A stretch of DNA of 64,000 nucleotides from positions 1-64,000 of the forward strand of contig CATJXY010000043.1 in assembly GCA_949744505.1 (NCBI GenBank), written 5' to 3'. Below, one piece after another: positions 19,581-29,817 of this stretch; position 1 is the stretch's first letter; every line of letters starts with the position of its first letter. Below the pieces are notes generated by a model, which was not told the origin of the DNA, made no database searches, and saw only the letters and a list, made by a program, of their open reading frames with translations. This DNA is from an uncultured Erysipelotrichaceae bacterium (GTDB lineage: Bacteria > Bacillota_I > Bacilli_A > Erysipelotrichales > Erysipelotrichaceae). A program made the position numbers and the translations under genes.

Positions 19581-19778
19581 ATGCAAGGAAAAGTAAAGAT
19601 GTTTAACAAGGAGAAAGGTTACGGATTTATCAAGCTAGAAGATGGCCGCGATGTTTTCTTCCACTATTCACAATTGGTTATGGAAGGTTTTAAAACGATT
19701 GATGAAGCTGCAGAAGTTGAATTTGACTTGGTTGAAGGTGACCGTGGGCTTCAGGCACATAATATCAAGAAGCTTTAA
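19581..19778 (+). CDS. Cold-shock domain protein (CspA family), paralog
   Basis: 'MQGKVKMFNKEKGYGFIKLEDGRDVFFHYSQL'. Confidence 0.95.
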   Translation: MQGKVKMFNKEKGYGFIKLEDGRDVFFHYSQLVMEGFKTIDEAAEVEFDLVEGDRGLQAHNIKKL

Positions 19779-19801
19779 TTAATTTATATTTGTGATGAAA
19801 C

Positions 19802-19826
19802 AAGGGAGCATGTCTCCCTTTTTTAT
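19802..19826 (+). terminator. Rho-independent terminator
   Basis: aagggag-catgt-ctccctttttt. Confidence 0.85.
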
Positions 19827-19885
19827 TGCGTTTTTAGCGGTTTTGAGATATGATATAATCACTTTAAATATGTTTAGGAGGGCTT

Positions 19886-22228
19886 ATGGCAAGATTAATA
19901 GATAAATTGTTTAATGTAGATAAAAAGACATTGAAAGAGCTTGAAAAGAAAGCAAATTTAATAGAAGCATATGCTGATGAAATGGCCAAAAAGACAGATG
20001 AAGAGCTTAAAAATAAAACAACTGAATTTAAGAAACGTCTTGCAGAAGGAGAGACAACAGATGATATTTTGAGTGAAGCTTTTGCAGTCGTTAGGGAAGC
20101 GGCTAAACGTGTTATCGGTGAGTATCCATATCATGTTCAGCTAATGGGAGCCATTGTTATGCATGGTGGTGATATTGCTGAGATGAAAACAGGTGAGGGT
20201 AAGACTTTGACATCGGTTCTTCCGGTTTATTTAAATGCTTTGGAAGGAAAAGGAGTCCATGTAATCACAGTCAATGAATATTTGGCAGAAAGAGATGCGG
20301 CTTGGATGGGACAGATTCACCGTTTCTTAGGATTAACTGTGGGATTGAATAAGCGTGCGCTTTCGCCTCAGGAGAAGCGTAAAGCTTATGAATGTGATAT
20401 CACCTATACAACAAGTTCGGAATCCGGATTTGATTATTTAAGAGATAATATGGTAACTCGTGTACAAGATCGAGTTTTAAGACCTCTAAATTTTGCTTTG
20501 GTGGATGAAGTAGACTCAATTTTAATTGATGAATCCAGAACACCGCTTATAATTTCCGGAGGACAGAAACAAACTGCTAATTTATATATTTCAGCTGATA
20601 AATTTGTTAAAAAGTTAAATGAATCTGAAGATTATGAAGTAGATATTAAATCAAAAACAGTTCAACTAACAGAACAGGGTGTAAGCAAAGCTGAAAGACA
20701 ATTCAAAATCAAGAATTTGTATGATTTGGAAAATACACAGCTTGTTCATCATCTCCAGATGGCTATGCGAGCTAATTACATTATGACACGTGATGTAGAA
20801 TACGTTGTTGATAATGATGAAATTGTAATTGTAGATGAATTTACCGGTCGATTGATGAAAGGTAGAGCTTATTCCGATGGATTACATCAGGCGATTGAAG
20901 CAAAAGAAGGAGTGCCGATCAAACAAGAAACAATGACAATGGCAACAATTACTTATCAGAATTTCTTCCGATTATATGCTAAGCTAGCAGGTATGACAGG
21001 TACAGCAAAAACAGAAGAAGAGGAATTTTTGTCCATTTACAACATGCGTGTTGTTGAGATTCCAACGAATAAACCGGTTGCAAGAATTGATTATCCGGAT
21101 GCAATTTATGGAACAAAGAAAGCAAAATTTGAAGCATTAGTAGATGAAATCGTCAAATGTCATGAAAAAGGGCAACCGGTACTTGTGGGTACGATTGCGG
21201 TTGAAACCTCTGAATATGTAAGTCGTATGCTTCAGTCACGTAAAATCAAGCATGAAGTTTTGAATGCTAAAAAGCACGATCGAGAGGCAGAAATTATTAA
21301 GAAAGCAGGGGTTAAAGGAGCTGTTACGATTGCTACAAACATGGCAGGCCGTGGAACAGATATTAAACTTGGAGAAGGTGTCAAAGAACTAGGCGGATTA
21401 GCAGTTTTAGGATCTGAAAGACATGAATCACGTCGTATTGATAATCAGTTGCGTGGTCGTAGTGGAAGACAGGGAGACCCAGGATATTCTCGTTTCTTTG
21501 TTTCGGTTCAGGATGAACTAATGGTTCGATTTGGTTCTGAACGCATGGAAGGATTGTTCTCTCAACTTGGAGATCAAGCAATCGAATCTAAGATGGTAAC
21601 GAAGTCAATCACAAGTGCACAAAAGCGTGTAGAAGGTGTAAATTTTGATGTTCGTAAGACATTATTGGAATATGATGATGTATTGCGTCAACAACGTGAG
21701 ATTATTTATGAGCAACGTAATTTTATTTTGGAAAATGAAGATGTTCACAGTATTGTAAAGGATATGTTTGACCGTGTTATTGCTAATTTGGTGCAAGTGC
21801 ATATCGATAAAACCCAGAAAGAACCTGTAATTAGTTATGATGAGATTATTAAATCTCTTGAAATGATGGGATTTAATGATATTTCTGTTGAGGATCTTCA
21901 AGACAAAGCAGAAGATGAAGTTGTAGAGATGTGCCAAGATTGCGCATGGGCAAGCTATGAAAAGAAGATTGAACCAATCAAAAGTCAAGTACTTCCAATC
22001 GAGAAAACAGTTGTATTGAAAATTATTGATCAGGCATGGATCAATCATATTGATATGATGAGTAAATTAAAGGATGGAATTCATTTGCGTTCTTATGCTC
22101 AAAATAATCCGTTACAGGCTTATGTTGAGGAAGGATATCAAATGTTTGAAGAAATGATGGCACGTATATCTAAAGATGTTACTACATTCTGTTTGCGTGT
22201 ACGAGTAACTGTAAAGGAGAAAAAATAA
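19886..22228 (+). CDS. secA: Preprotein translocase ATPase SecA
   Basis: 'EMKTGEGKTLTSVLPVYLNAL', 'VDEVDSILIDESRTPLIISG', 'GRSGRQGDPG'. Confidence 0.98.
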   Translation: MARLIDKLFNVDKKTLKELEKKANLIEAYADEMAKKTDEELKNKTTEFKKRLAEGETTDDILSEAFAVVREAAKRVIGEYPYHVQLMGAIVMHGGDIAEMKTGEGKTLTSVLPVYLNALEGKGVHVITVNEYLAERDAAWMGQIHRFLGLTVGLNKRALSPQEKRKAYECDITYTTSSESGFDYLRDNMVTRVQDRVLRPLNFALVDEVDSILIDESRTPLIISGGQKQTANLYISADKFVKKLNESEDYEVDIKSKTVQLTEQGVSKAERQFKIKNLYDLENTQLVHHLQMAMRANYIMTRDVEYVVDNDEIVIVDEFTGRLMKGRAYSDGLHQAIEAKEGVPIKQETMTMATITYQNFFRLYAKLAGMTGTAKTEEEEFLSIYNMRVVEIPTNKPVARIDYPDAIYGTKKAKFEALVDEIVKCHEKGQPVLVGTIAVETSEYVSRMLQSRKIKHEVLNAKKHDREAEIIKKAGVKGAVTIATNMAGRGTDIKLGEGVKELGGLAVLGSERHESRRIDNQLRGRSGRQGDPGYSRFFVSVQDELMVRFGSERMEGLFSQLGDQAIESKMVTKSITSAQKRVEGVNFDVRKTLLEYDDVLRQQREIIYEQRNFILENEDVHSIVKDMFDRVIANLVQVHIDKTQKEPVISYDEIIKSLEMMGFNDISVEDLQDKAEDEVVEMCQDCAWASYEKKIEPIKSQVLPIEKTVVLKIIDQAWINHIDMMSKLKDGIHLRSYAQNNPLQAYVEEGYQMFEEMMARISKDVTTFCLRVRVTVKEKK

Positions 22229-23330
22229 ATGGAACTTTACGAAATTAAACAGAGCCTAGCCACTTCATGTTTGAAGTTAAAGCAGCTGGGCGACTCTCTT
22301 TGACTTAGCTACTAAACAGCAAAGTGTAGATGAGGCACAACAGATGATGAATGAGCCTGATTTTTGGAATGATCAAAAAAAGGCTCAACGAATTATTCAA
22401 GAATGTAATGCGACGAAAGATTTAATTGCTCGTTTTAATAAGTTAGATGCATCTTTTAAGTCATTAAATGAAACATCAGATTTGTTGAAAGAATCCTATG
22501 ATGAAGAATTGATGATGATTTTAGAAGAGGAATTTACTGAAACGATGAAACTCTTTGAAGAGTTTGAAATCCTTGTTTTATTAAGTGAGCCATATGATAA
22601 AAACAATGCAATTTTAGAGCTTCATCCGGGTGCCGGTGGAACAGAAAGTCAGGACTGGGCACAGATGCTTTATCGTATGTATTGTCGATGGGCTGAAAAG
22701 AAGGGATATAAAGTAACTGTACTTGACTATCTAGATGGAGAAGAAGCTGGAATTAAGTCTGTATCAATTTTGATTGAGGGATATATGGCCTATGGATATC
22801 TGAAAGCTGAAAAAGGAGTTCATCGATTAGTGCGGATTTCTCCTTTTGATTCATCGGGAAGAAGGCACACGTCTTTTGCAAGTTGCGATGTCATGCCACA
22901 GTTTAATAACGATGTAGAAATTGTGATAGAAGAAAAGGATCTATTGATTGAAACTCATCGTGCATCAGGTGCAGGGGGGCAACATATCAATAAAACAGAT
23001 TCGGCAGTGAGAATCACCCATATTCCAACCGGAATTGTAACAAATTGTCAAACAGAGCGTTCTCAGATTCAAAACAAAGAAAATGCGTTGAATATGTTGA
23101 AGTCAAAACTATATCAACGTATGATTGAAGAACAGCAGGCTAAAATTGCTGCAATCAAGGGAGAACAAAAGGCAATTGAATGGGGATCACAAATACGTTC
23201 GTATGTGTTCTGCCCGTATACTTTGGTTAAAGACCATCGTACTTCTTATGAACAAGGAAATATTGCTGCGGTTATGGATGGCGATTTAGATGGATTTATT
23301 GATGCTTACTTGAAATCTCAGGTACAATAA
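22229..23330 (+). CDS. prfB: Peptide chain release factor 2 with programmed +1 frameshift at in-frame TGA (22301-22303)
   Basis: ATG at 22229 gives [24 protein letters not shown] then CTT TGA C; +1 frame continues [25 protein letters not shown] motif '[18 protein letters not shown]'. Confidence 0.95.
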
Positions 23331-23336
23331 TAAATT

Positions 23337-23375
23337 AAAAACAGAAACTATAATTAAAAAATGTTTCTGTTTTTC
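23337..23375 (+). terminator. Rho-independent terminator after prfB
   Basis: aaaacagaaac...gtttctgttttt. Confidence 0.8.
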
Positions 23376-23432
23376 TTTATATTTTGGTAAAGATAGAGTA
23401 CAATACAAAAAGATAGAAAAGAGGAATTAACT

Positions 23433-24788
23433 GTGACAGTAAAAGAAAGAATTGAAAATTACAAAGACGAAATGTTGAAGAATTTAGCGGATCTTGTCAG
23501 TTATGATTCAAAAGAGGATTTAAGTGATCCTGCTTATCCATTCGGCAAGGAAACAGCAGCATGCTTAAATAGAGCCTTAGAAATTTGTGAGAGCTATGGA
23601 TTTAGAACTAAGAATCTGGATAATTATTGCGGTTATGCTGAAATTGGTGAGGGAGAACAGGTAATTGGTGTTCTTGCTCATTTAGATATCGTTCCATCAG
23701 GAGAAGGATGGCTTACAGATCCTTTTAAAATGGTTATTGAGGGAGATAAAGCAATTGGAAGAGGAACAAGCGATGATAAAGGTCCTGCTTGTGCTAGCAT
23801 GATTGCAATGAAGATTTTACAAGATATGAATGTACCTTTGAATAAGAGAATTCGATTGATATTTGGGTTGAATGAAGAAACCGGATCAAAATGTTTGGCA
23901 CATTATGTGGAAAAAGAAGGTCATATGGATATGGGATTTACACCGGATGGTGCATTTCCGGGAGTTCATGGTGAAAAAGGATTAATGGCAGCTCATTATG
24001 AATGTAAGAGTGATAAAATCATATCTATTCATGGCGGGGGAGCAAAAAATGTAGTTTGTGCTCGTTGCTTCAGCGAATTTTTGATAGAGGATGTTAATGA
24101 AAATGCGTTATTAAATTACTTTAAAGATAACAATATCGAAGCTACTTTTACTAAAGAAGGAAATCTTGGTAAGTTAGATGTTAAAGGGAAAGCAACACAT
24201 GGCAGCAATCCTGCAGGAGGCGTAAATGCAATCGCTCATACATGTAAAGCTTTAGAAATGGCAGGAATGAAGGATAAGTTTATTGATTTTTATAATAAAC
24301 ATATTGGTTTTCATTTTGCAGGTGAAGGATTAGGGTGCTTTTTAGAAGATGAATATGGTGCAACAACGTGTTGTAATGGTATTATCAAAACTGAAAATGG
24401 AATAATCAGTGGTACATTGGATATTCGCTTTCCGGTGACATGCAAAGGAGAAACTGTAAAAAGGTCAATCGAAAATACAGAAATGAAAGATGGAAAAATC
24501 GTTATTGATAATATTACAGAACCGCTTTATTTTCCATTGGATTCTCCACTAGTTACAAAGCTTTGGCAGGCCTATCAAAAAGTGACGGGGGATTTGGAAT
24601 CAAAACCATTTGCGATGGGTGGTGGAACTTATGCTAAGGGAATTCATAATTGTATCGCTTTTGGAGGAGGTTTTCCAAATCGTGAAAATACCCACGCACA
24701 TGATTGCAATGAATTTACTTCAATTGAATCTTTACTAAAGCAAACGGAAATTTATATTGAAGCCTTACAATCCCTATTAAAAGATTAA
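23433..24788 (+). CDS. pepV: PepV-like M20 dipeptidase
   Basis: 'GVLAHLDIVPSGEGW', 'GRGTSDDKGPACASMIAMKIL', 'GLNEETGSKCLAHY'. Confidence 0.88.
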   Translation: MTVKERIENYKDEMLKNLADLVSYDSKEDLSDPAYPFGKETAACLNRALEICESYGFRTKNLDNYCGYAEIGEGEQVIGVLAHLDIVPSGEGWLTDPFKMVIEGDKAIGRGTSDDKGPACASMIAMKILQDMNVPLNKRIRLIFGLNEETGSKCLAHYVEKEGHMDMGFTPDGAFPGVHGEKGLMAAHYECKSDKIISIHGGGAKNVVCARCFSEFLIEDVNENALLNYFKDNNIEATFTKEGNLGKLDVKGKATHGSNPAGGVNAIAHTCKALEMAGMKDKFIDFYNKHIGFHFAGEGLGCFLEDEYGATTCCNGIIKTENGIISGTLDIRFPVTCKGETVKRSIENTEMKDGKIVIDNITEPLYFPLDSPLVTKLWQAYQKVTGDLESKPFAMGGGTYAKGIHNCIAFGGGFPNRENTHAHDCNEFTSIESLLKQTEIYIEALQSLLKD

Positions 24789-24792
24789 ACTA

Positions 24793-24822
24793 AAAAGATT
24801 TGCTTTACGGCAAGTCTTTTTT
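24793..24822 (+). terminator. Rho-independent terminator
   Basis: aaaagatttgc-tttac-ggcaagtctttttt. Confidence 0.7.
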
Positions 24823-24936
24823 AATATAGCTTACATGATAAATGATATAAATTGCTTGTATAAAAAAAATAGATTGGTTATAATGATTAAGTAAATTATT
24901 TTAGGTATCAATTAAATGAATAAAAAGGAGAATGTT

Positions 24937-25710
24937 ATGAAAAAAAGGAAAGTTAATTGGTTAAATGTGTCATTACTTGTTTGTTTGATAGTTTTCCTTG
25001 TTTCTGGTTTTTTCCTGATAAAAGATATTTACACATCATCTAAAGAAAAAAACGCAAATAATCTTTTGTCGGATATTGTAAAAGATGCAAGAAAAAATAT
25101 AGACGGAATTGATGTCAATACAGAGAATATGAAAGATGTTTATCAGTCTCTTTATGAACAAAACAATGATATGGCAGCTTGGATCTACATTGAGGGAACC
25201 GGTTTGGATTATCCGGTTATGTATACTCCAAACAATCCAGAGTTTTATTTGAGAAGAGCATTTGATAAAACCTATGCGAATAGTGGTAGCTTATTTATTT
25301 CAGATGGATGTGAACCGGATGGAAATCATGTTATCATATATGGACACAATATGAAAAATGGTACAATGTTCGGCTATTTGATGAACTATGATAGTTATGA
25401 TTATTTTGAAACACACCCTTACATTGAATATGATACTTTGACACATCAAGGTAAATATGCAATTATGTCTGTATTTTATACCGAAATATTCCCGGTTGAA
25501 GAAAAAAATGTATTCCGCTATTATCAATATACAGATTTAAGTGAGCAGAGTACATTTGATTATTATATTGCGGCAGCATTAAGTTCTTCACTTTATGATA
25601 CAGGAGTTACTGCTGAATATGGGGAGAGAATTTTAACACTTTCCACATGTAGTTATCATAAAGAAAATGGTAGATTTGTAGTAATAGCCAAAGAAGTAAC
25701 AGATGAATAA
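24937..25710 (+). CDS. srtB: Class B sortase
   Basis: N-terminal TM; 'VIIYGHNMKNGTMFGYL' and 'ILTLSTCSY' catalytic motifs. Confidence 0.9.
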   Translation: MKKRKVNWLNVSLLVCLIVFLVSGFFLIKDIYTSSKEKNANNLLSDIVKDARKNIDGIDVNTENMKDVYQSLYEQNNDMAAWIYIEGTGLDYPVMYTPNNPEFYLRRAFDKTYANSGSLFISDGCEPDGNHVIIYGHNMKNGTMFGYLMNYDSYDYFETHPYIEYDTLTHQGKYAIMSVFYTEIFPVEEKNVFRYYQYTDLSEQSTFDYYIAAALSSSLYDTGVTAEYGERILTLSTCSYHKENGRFVVIAKEVTDE

Positions 25711-25721
25711 TTAAAAATAAA

Positions 25722-25757
25722 AGGATTGCACTTGATTGTTGCAATCCTAATTTTTTT
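25722..25757. terminator. Terminator between srtB and convergent gltX
   Basis: aggattgca...tgcaatcctaattttttt. Confidence 0.8.
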
Positions 25758-27213
25758 AGAGCGAAGCTTCAAGCTTTGCGATAGCTTCCTTAATACGCTT
25801 TAATGTCTCTTCTTTTCCCAATATATGAGCGATTTCAACTGCTCCACCCGGAGTAAAGGCTTTTCCGCTTAAAGCAACACGGATTGGCCAGAAGATTCGA
25901 CCGTTTTTAACTTCATGTTCGGTTGCAATATCGCTCATAAGTTTCATCATTGCTTCATCATTCTCATACTCATTGAAATTTTCTAGGTAAGGAAGAGAAA
26001 TTTTAAGAGCTTCAAGAGAATTTTCCGGTGTTGTTTTCATTTTCTTTGATGTATAGAGGCTGATATCATATTCAGGAACTTCATCAATGAAGTCAACAGA
26101 CTCAAGAATATCATTTAATAAGAATGTTCTTGGTTGAATCGCTTTTGATACTTCGAATAAGTCAACATCTCTATGTATAACTTGTTTATAATAAGGCATA
26201 GCTAATTCATTAAATTGTTCAACGCTCATACGGCGAATATATTCACCATTCATCCATTTTAATTTTTCAATATCAAAAATGGCCGGACTCTTTGAAATTC
26301 TTTCAATAGAGAAAGCTTTTTTCAATTCATCCATTGTAAAGATTTCTTGATCTGTTTCAGGAGACCATCCTAAAAGTGCAATGTAATTCACAATGGCTTC
26401 TTTCAAATATCCTTGTTTAACTAAATCTTGGAAACTTGCATCCCCATTCCGTTTTGAAAGTTTGTGATGTTCATCTTTCATAACCGGTGGTACATGAACA
26501 TAAGTAGGGATATCCCATCCGAATGCTTGATAAATCAAATTGTATTTTGGTGTACTTGAAAGATATTCATTTCCTCTGACGACATGAGTGATTCTCATAT
26601 GATGATCATCTATGATATTGGCAAAGTTGTACGTTGGATATCCATCTGATTTTAATAAAACACCTTCATCCAAAGTACTGTTTTCAACTGTAATGTGACC
26701 ATATACTTCATCGTCAAAAGAGGTCGTTCCATCTAGTGGAATTGTCTGTCTTACCACGTAACGTTCACCCTTTGCAATACGTGCACGAGCTTCTTCAATG
26801 GAAATACTGTGGCATGGATCATCAAATTTGAACGCAACACCACTGCCCTTGGAATCCTCACGTTGATTTTCTATATCTTCTTCTGTACAGAAGCAATAAT
26901 GAGCTCCACCTAAATCAACAAGTTTGTCAGCATAATCTTTATACATAGGCAATCTTTCTGATTGAACATAAGGACCACAATCCCCGGGCTTATCAGGCCC
27001 CTCATCATAATCCATTCCAACAGAATGAATTACATCATAGATAATATCAACAGCACCTTCGACTTGTCGTTCCTGATCGGTATCCTCGATACGAAGAATA
27101 AAAGTACCATCTTCTTTTTTTGCGATAAGGTACTCATATAAAGCTGTTCTTAAATTACCGATATGCATATAGCCGGTTGGACTTGGTGCAAATCTTGTGC
27201 GTACTTTTTTCAT
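25756..27213 (-). CDS. gltX: Glutamyl-tRNA synthetase
   Basis: 'RFAPSPTGYMHIGNLRTALYEYL' and 'KLSKRNGD' class I motifs. Confidence 0.97.
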   Translation of the reverse strand: MKKVRTRFAPSPTGYMHIGNLRTALYEYLIAKKEDGTFILRIEDTDQERQVEGAVDIIYDVIHSVGMDYDEGPDKPGDCGPYVQSERLPMYKDYADKLVDLGGAHYCFCTEEDIENQREDSKGSGVAFKFDDPCHSISIEEARARIAKGERYVVRQTIPLDGTTSFDDEVYGHITVENSTLDEGVLLKSDGYPTYNFANIIDDHHMRITHVVRGNEYLSSTPKYNLIYQAFGWDIPTYVHVPPVMKDEHHKLSKRNGDASFQDLVKQGYLKEAIVNYIALLGWSPETDQEIFTMDELKKAFSIERISKSPAIFDIEKLKWMNGEYIRRMSVEQFNELAMPYYKQVIHRDVDLFEVSKAIQPRTFLLNDILESVDFIDEVPEYDISLYTSKKMKTTPENSLEALKISLPYLENFNEYENDEAMMKLMSDIATEHEVKNGRIFWPIRVALSGKAFTPGGAVEIAHILGKEETLKRIKEAIAKLEASL

Positions 27214-27363
27214 TTATTATCTCTCCTTTAAATGCTATTTTATTGTACCCCAAGAAAATCTTTCTTACAAGCAGTTTTTAGGAAATAAAGAGAATGATTC
27301 TCGACAAAATTAAATTGTTTGTTATAATTAAACGGAGATTTGTTTAGAAGGGTAGGATGATAT

Positions 27364-28305
27364 ATGGAAAATTTTATGGTAGCAATTAATGTTGTATTGC
27401 CTTTATGCATTTTGATTATAATCGGATATATTGCTAAGGAAAGAAAAATGGTTTCAAAAGAGGCGTTTAAGCAAGTCAATCAAATCGTTTTTAATGTTTT
27501 GATTCCGGTTGTTTTAATGAAAAATATCATGGAAACAGATCTCAGCTCAACATTTAAGCCTGACTTGATTCTTTTTGCCGTTATTAGTGTTTTGGTTATG
27601 ATTGCAATTCTTTGGATTTTGACGGATAAACTTGAAAAAGATAAAAAAAGAGCCGGATCCATAATACAGGCTATGTTCCGAAGCAACTTTGTGTTATTTG
27701 GATTAGCAATTGCCGGGAATATGTATGGAATGGATAATGTAGGAGTAACAAGCTTATTGATTGCTTTTGTTGTGCCTATTTTTAATATGATGGCTGTAAT
27801 AGTTTTACAAATTCACGGAATGGATCAAGTAAATATTAAAAAAGTAATTTATGGTATTTTTACAAATCCGATGCTTATCGGAACATTTGTTGGTTTTGTT
27901 ATATTGATTTTCCATATTGAATTGCCTGTTTTTATAAAAAATGCCGTTTCAGATATCAGTAAAATGGCAACACCGTTAGCTTTATTGATATTAGGTGGAA
28001 CTTTTGAATTACAGTCTATTTCAAAAAACATTAAAACTTTGAGTCTTGTTGCAATAGGTAGGCTTGTTTTAATTCCGGCTATATTTGTCGGATTGGCAAT
28101 TTCTTTGGGATATCGAAATGTAGAATTAATCAGTTTATTGGTAATGTTTGGGTCTCCGGTTGCTGTATCATCTTATCCAATGGCAATTGCCATGAATTGT
28201 GATGAGGAATTAGCTGCACAGGCGATTATTGTGACGACAATTGCTTCTGTTGTATCAATGATTCTTTGGATTTTTATTTTATCTTCTATGGGATTTTTAA
28301 TTTAA
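27364..28305 (+). CDS. AEC family (auxin efflux carrier-like) transporter
   Basis: ~10 hydrophobic segments; 'FNVLIPVVLMKNI', 'ATPLALLILGGTFE'. Confidence 0.82.
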   Translation: MENFMVAINVVLPLCILIIIGYIAKERKMVSKEAFKQVNQIVFNVLIPVVLMKNIMETDLSSTFKPDLILFAVISVLVMIAILWILTDKLEKDKKRAGSIIQAMFRSNFVLFGLAIAGNMYGMDNVGVTSLLIAFVVPIFNMMAVIVLQIHGMDQVNIKKVIYGIFTNPMLIGTFVGFVILIFHIELPVFIKNAVSDISKMATPLALLILGGTFELQSISKNIKTLSLVAIGRLVLIPAIFVGLAISLGYRNVELISLLVMFGSPVAVSSYPMAIAMNCDEELAAQAIIVTTIASVVSMILWIFILSSMGFLI

Positions 28306-28435
28306 CGAATATTAAATTATTTGTAATTTATATTTAATAAAATAAATGGAATTAATTTTGTAAATGACAAATATAAAAAGCCTTATCTAATGATTAAAGG
28401 CTTTTATATTTTGTTTACGATTTTTCAATAATAAA

Positions 28436-28511
28436 TGGTGGATGTTAAGGGACTCGAACCCCTGACCCCTTCCACGTCAAGGAAGTGCTCTCCCAACTGA
28501 GCTAAACATCC
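28436..28511 (-). tRNA. tRNA-Val (anticodon GAC), CCA encoded
   Basis: Reverse complement GGATGTTTAGCTCAGTTGGGAGAGCACTTCCTTGACGTGGAAGGGGTCAGGGGTTCGAGTCCCTTAACATCCACCA; cloverleaf complete. Confidence 0.95.
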
Positions 28512-28584
28512 GTATTTTTATTTTACCATACTTTTTCAGATATTAAAAGAGAAATATGCTATAATAATAAATGGAGGATGTTGT

Positions 28585-29817
28585 ATGCCTTATCAATTTA
28601 TAGAAAACTGTAATGCAGAGATATTGAATGAATTTTGTAAAAATCATCCATATAATAATATATATCAAACAAGTCATTGGTCTTTTGTGAAAAAAGAATG
28701 GAATCATGAATATGTAGTGGTAAAGGAGAATAATCAAATTGTTGCCACTGCAATGATTCTTTTTAGGAGTCTTCCGTTTAAATTAACGATGGCTTATATT
28801 CCAAGAGGACCAATTATGGACTATTCTAATCAAGAATTAGTGAAATTTACGTTGAGCTCGATTCGTGACTTTTGCAAAAAAAGACATGCGATTGAATGTA
28901 AATTCGATCCTAATATAGTTATTGGAAGTTTTGAAATTTCTCAGAAGCAAGAAGCTCAAAATGCCAAAGATGATCAATTGGTTGCTGATTTAAATAGAGC
29001 AGGAGCTATTTTTCATGGTTATAATATTTCATTGAGTGAAGCTGTTCAACCGCGATTTCAATGTTGCTTTGAGATTGATGAAAATTGGGAGTCTAGATTT
29101 CCGAAAAAAACCTTGGAAAAGGTGAACAGCAGCTTTAAAAAAGGAATTCAAATTCAAAATGAAGGGATTGATGGTGCTAAGCATCTTGCTCAAATGATTG
29201 AATTTACTGAAAAAAGAAAGGGAATAGCCCTTCGCAATGAAGAATATTTTAATACTATGTTACATCAGTTTAAAGATTCTTCTACAGTCTTAGTTGCTAC
29301 TTTAAATCATGATTTGCTTCTTGAAAATTTAGAAAAGAGAAAAGCAGAATACATGGCTCAAAAAGCAGAATTTAATGTAGGAGCTCCAAAAAAGCTTAAG
29401 CAGATAACGAAACTTCTTGAAGATACTGAGAAAGAAATCGAGAAAGTAAAGGAACAAAAAAAAGAAGATGGAGCGAATGTAAACATCAGCGCATTGTTAC
29501 TTGTTCATGATGGAAATACATGTGAACTTTTATATTCAGGATTAAATGAAAAGTATAGGCGTTATCTTTCTGCTTATTCGCTTCGTTATAAAGCAATTGA
29601 ATGGGCCGCTACACAAGGGTGTAAATATTTTAATTTTGGTGGAGTTGAAGGTTCTTTGGATGATGGTTTATTTACTTTTAAATCATCCTTTAATCCTAAA
29701 ATCAATGTGTATGTAGGTGAATTTGATCTTTGTTGTAATCGAATTTTATATCCGATTTTGACCAAAGCAATACAAGTTAAAAAAGCACGTCAACTCAAAA
29801 AAAGAGGAAATGTATGA
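28585..29817 (+). CDS. FemABX family peptidoglycan-bridge aminoacyltransferase
   Basis: Fem-family pattern 'YQTSHWSFVKKEWNHEY', helical-arm insert, 'YFNFGGVEGSLDDGLFTFKSSFNPKINVYVGEFDL'. Confidence 0.87.
   Translation: MPYQFIENCNAEILNEFCKNHPYNNIYQTSHWSFVKKEWNHEYVVVKENNQIVATAMILFRSLPFKLTMAYIPRGPIMDYSNQELVKFTLSSIRDFCKKRHAIECKFDPNIVIGSFEISQKQEAQNAKDDQLVADLNRAGAIFHGYNISLSEAVQPRFQCCFEIDENWESRFPKKTLEKVNSSFKKGIQIQNEGIDGAKHLAQMIEFTEKRKGIALRNEEYFNTMLHQFKDSSTVLVATLNHDLLLENLEKRKAEYMAQKAEFNVGAPKKLKQITKLLEDTEKEIEKVKEQKKEDGANVNISALLLVHDGNTCELLYSGLNEKYRRYLSAYSLRYKAIEWAATQGCKYFNFGGVEGSLDDGLFTFKSSFNPKINVYVGEFDLCCNRILYPILTKAIQVKKARQLKKRGNV

Noticed and set aside
19276-19778. Two near-identical cold-shock genes considered as a recent mobile duplication.
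   Set aside because: They differ at many residues and have separate promoter and ribosome-binding signals; no flanking repeats.
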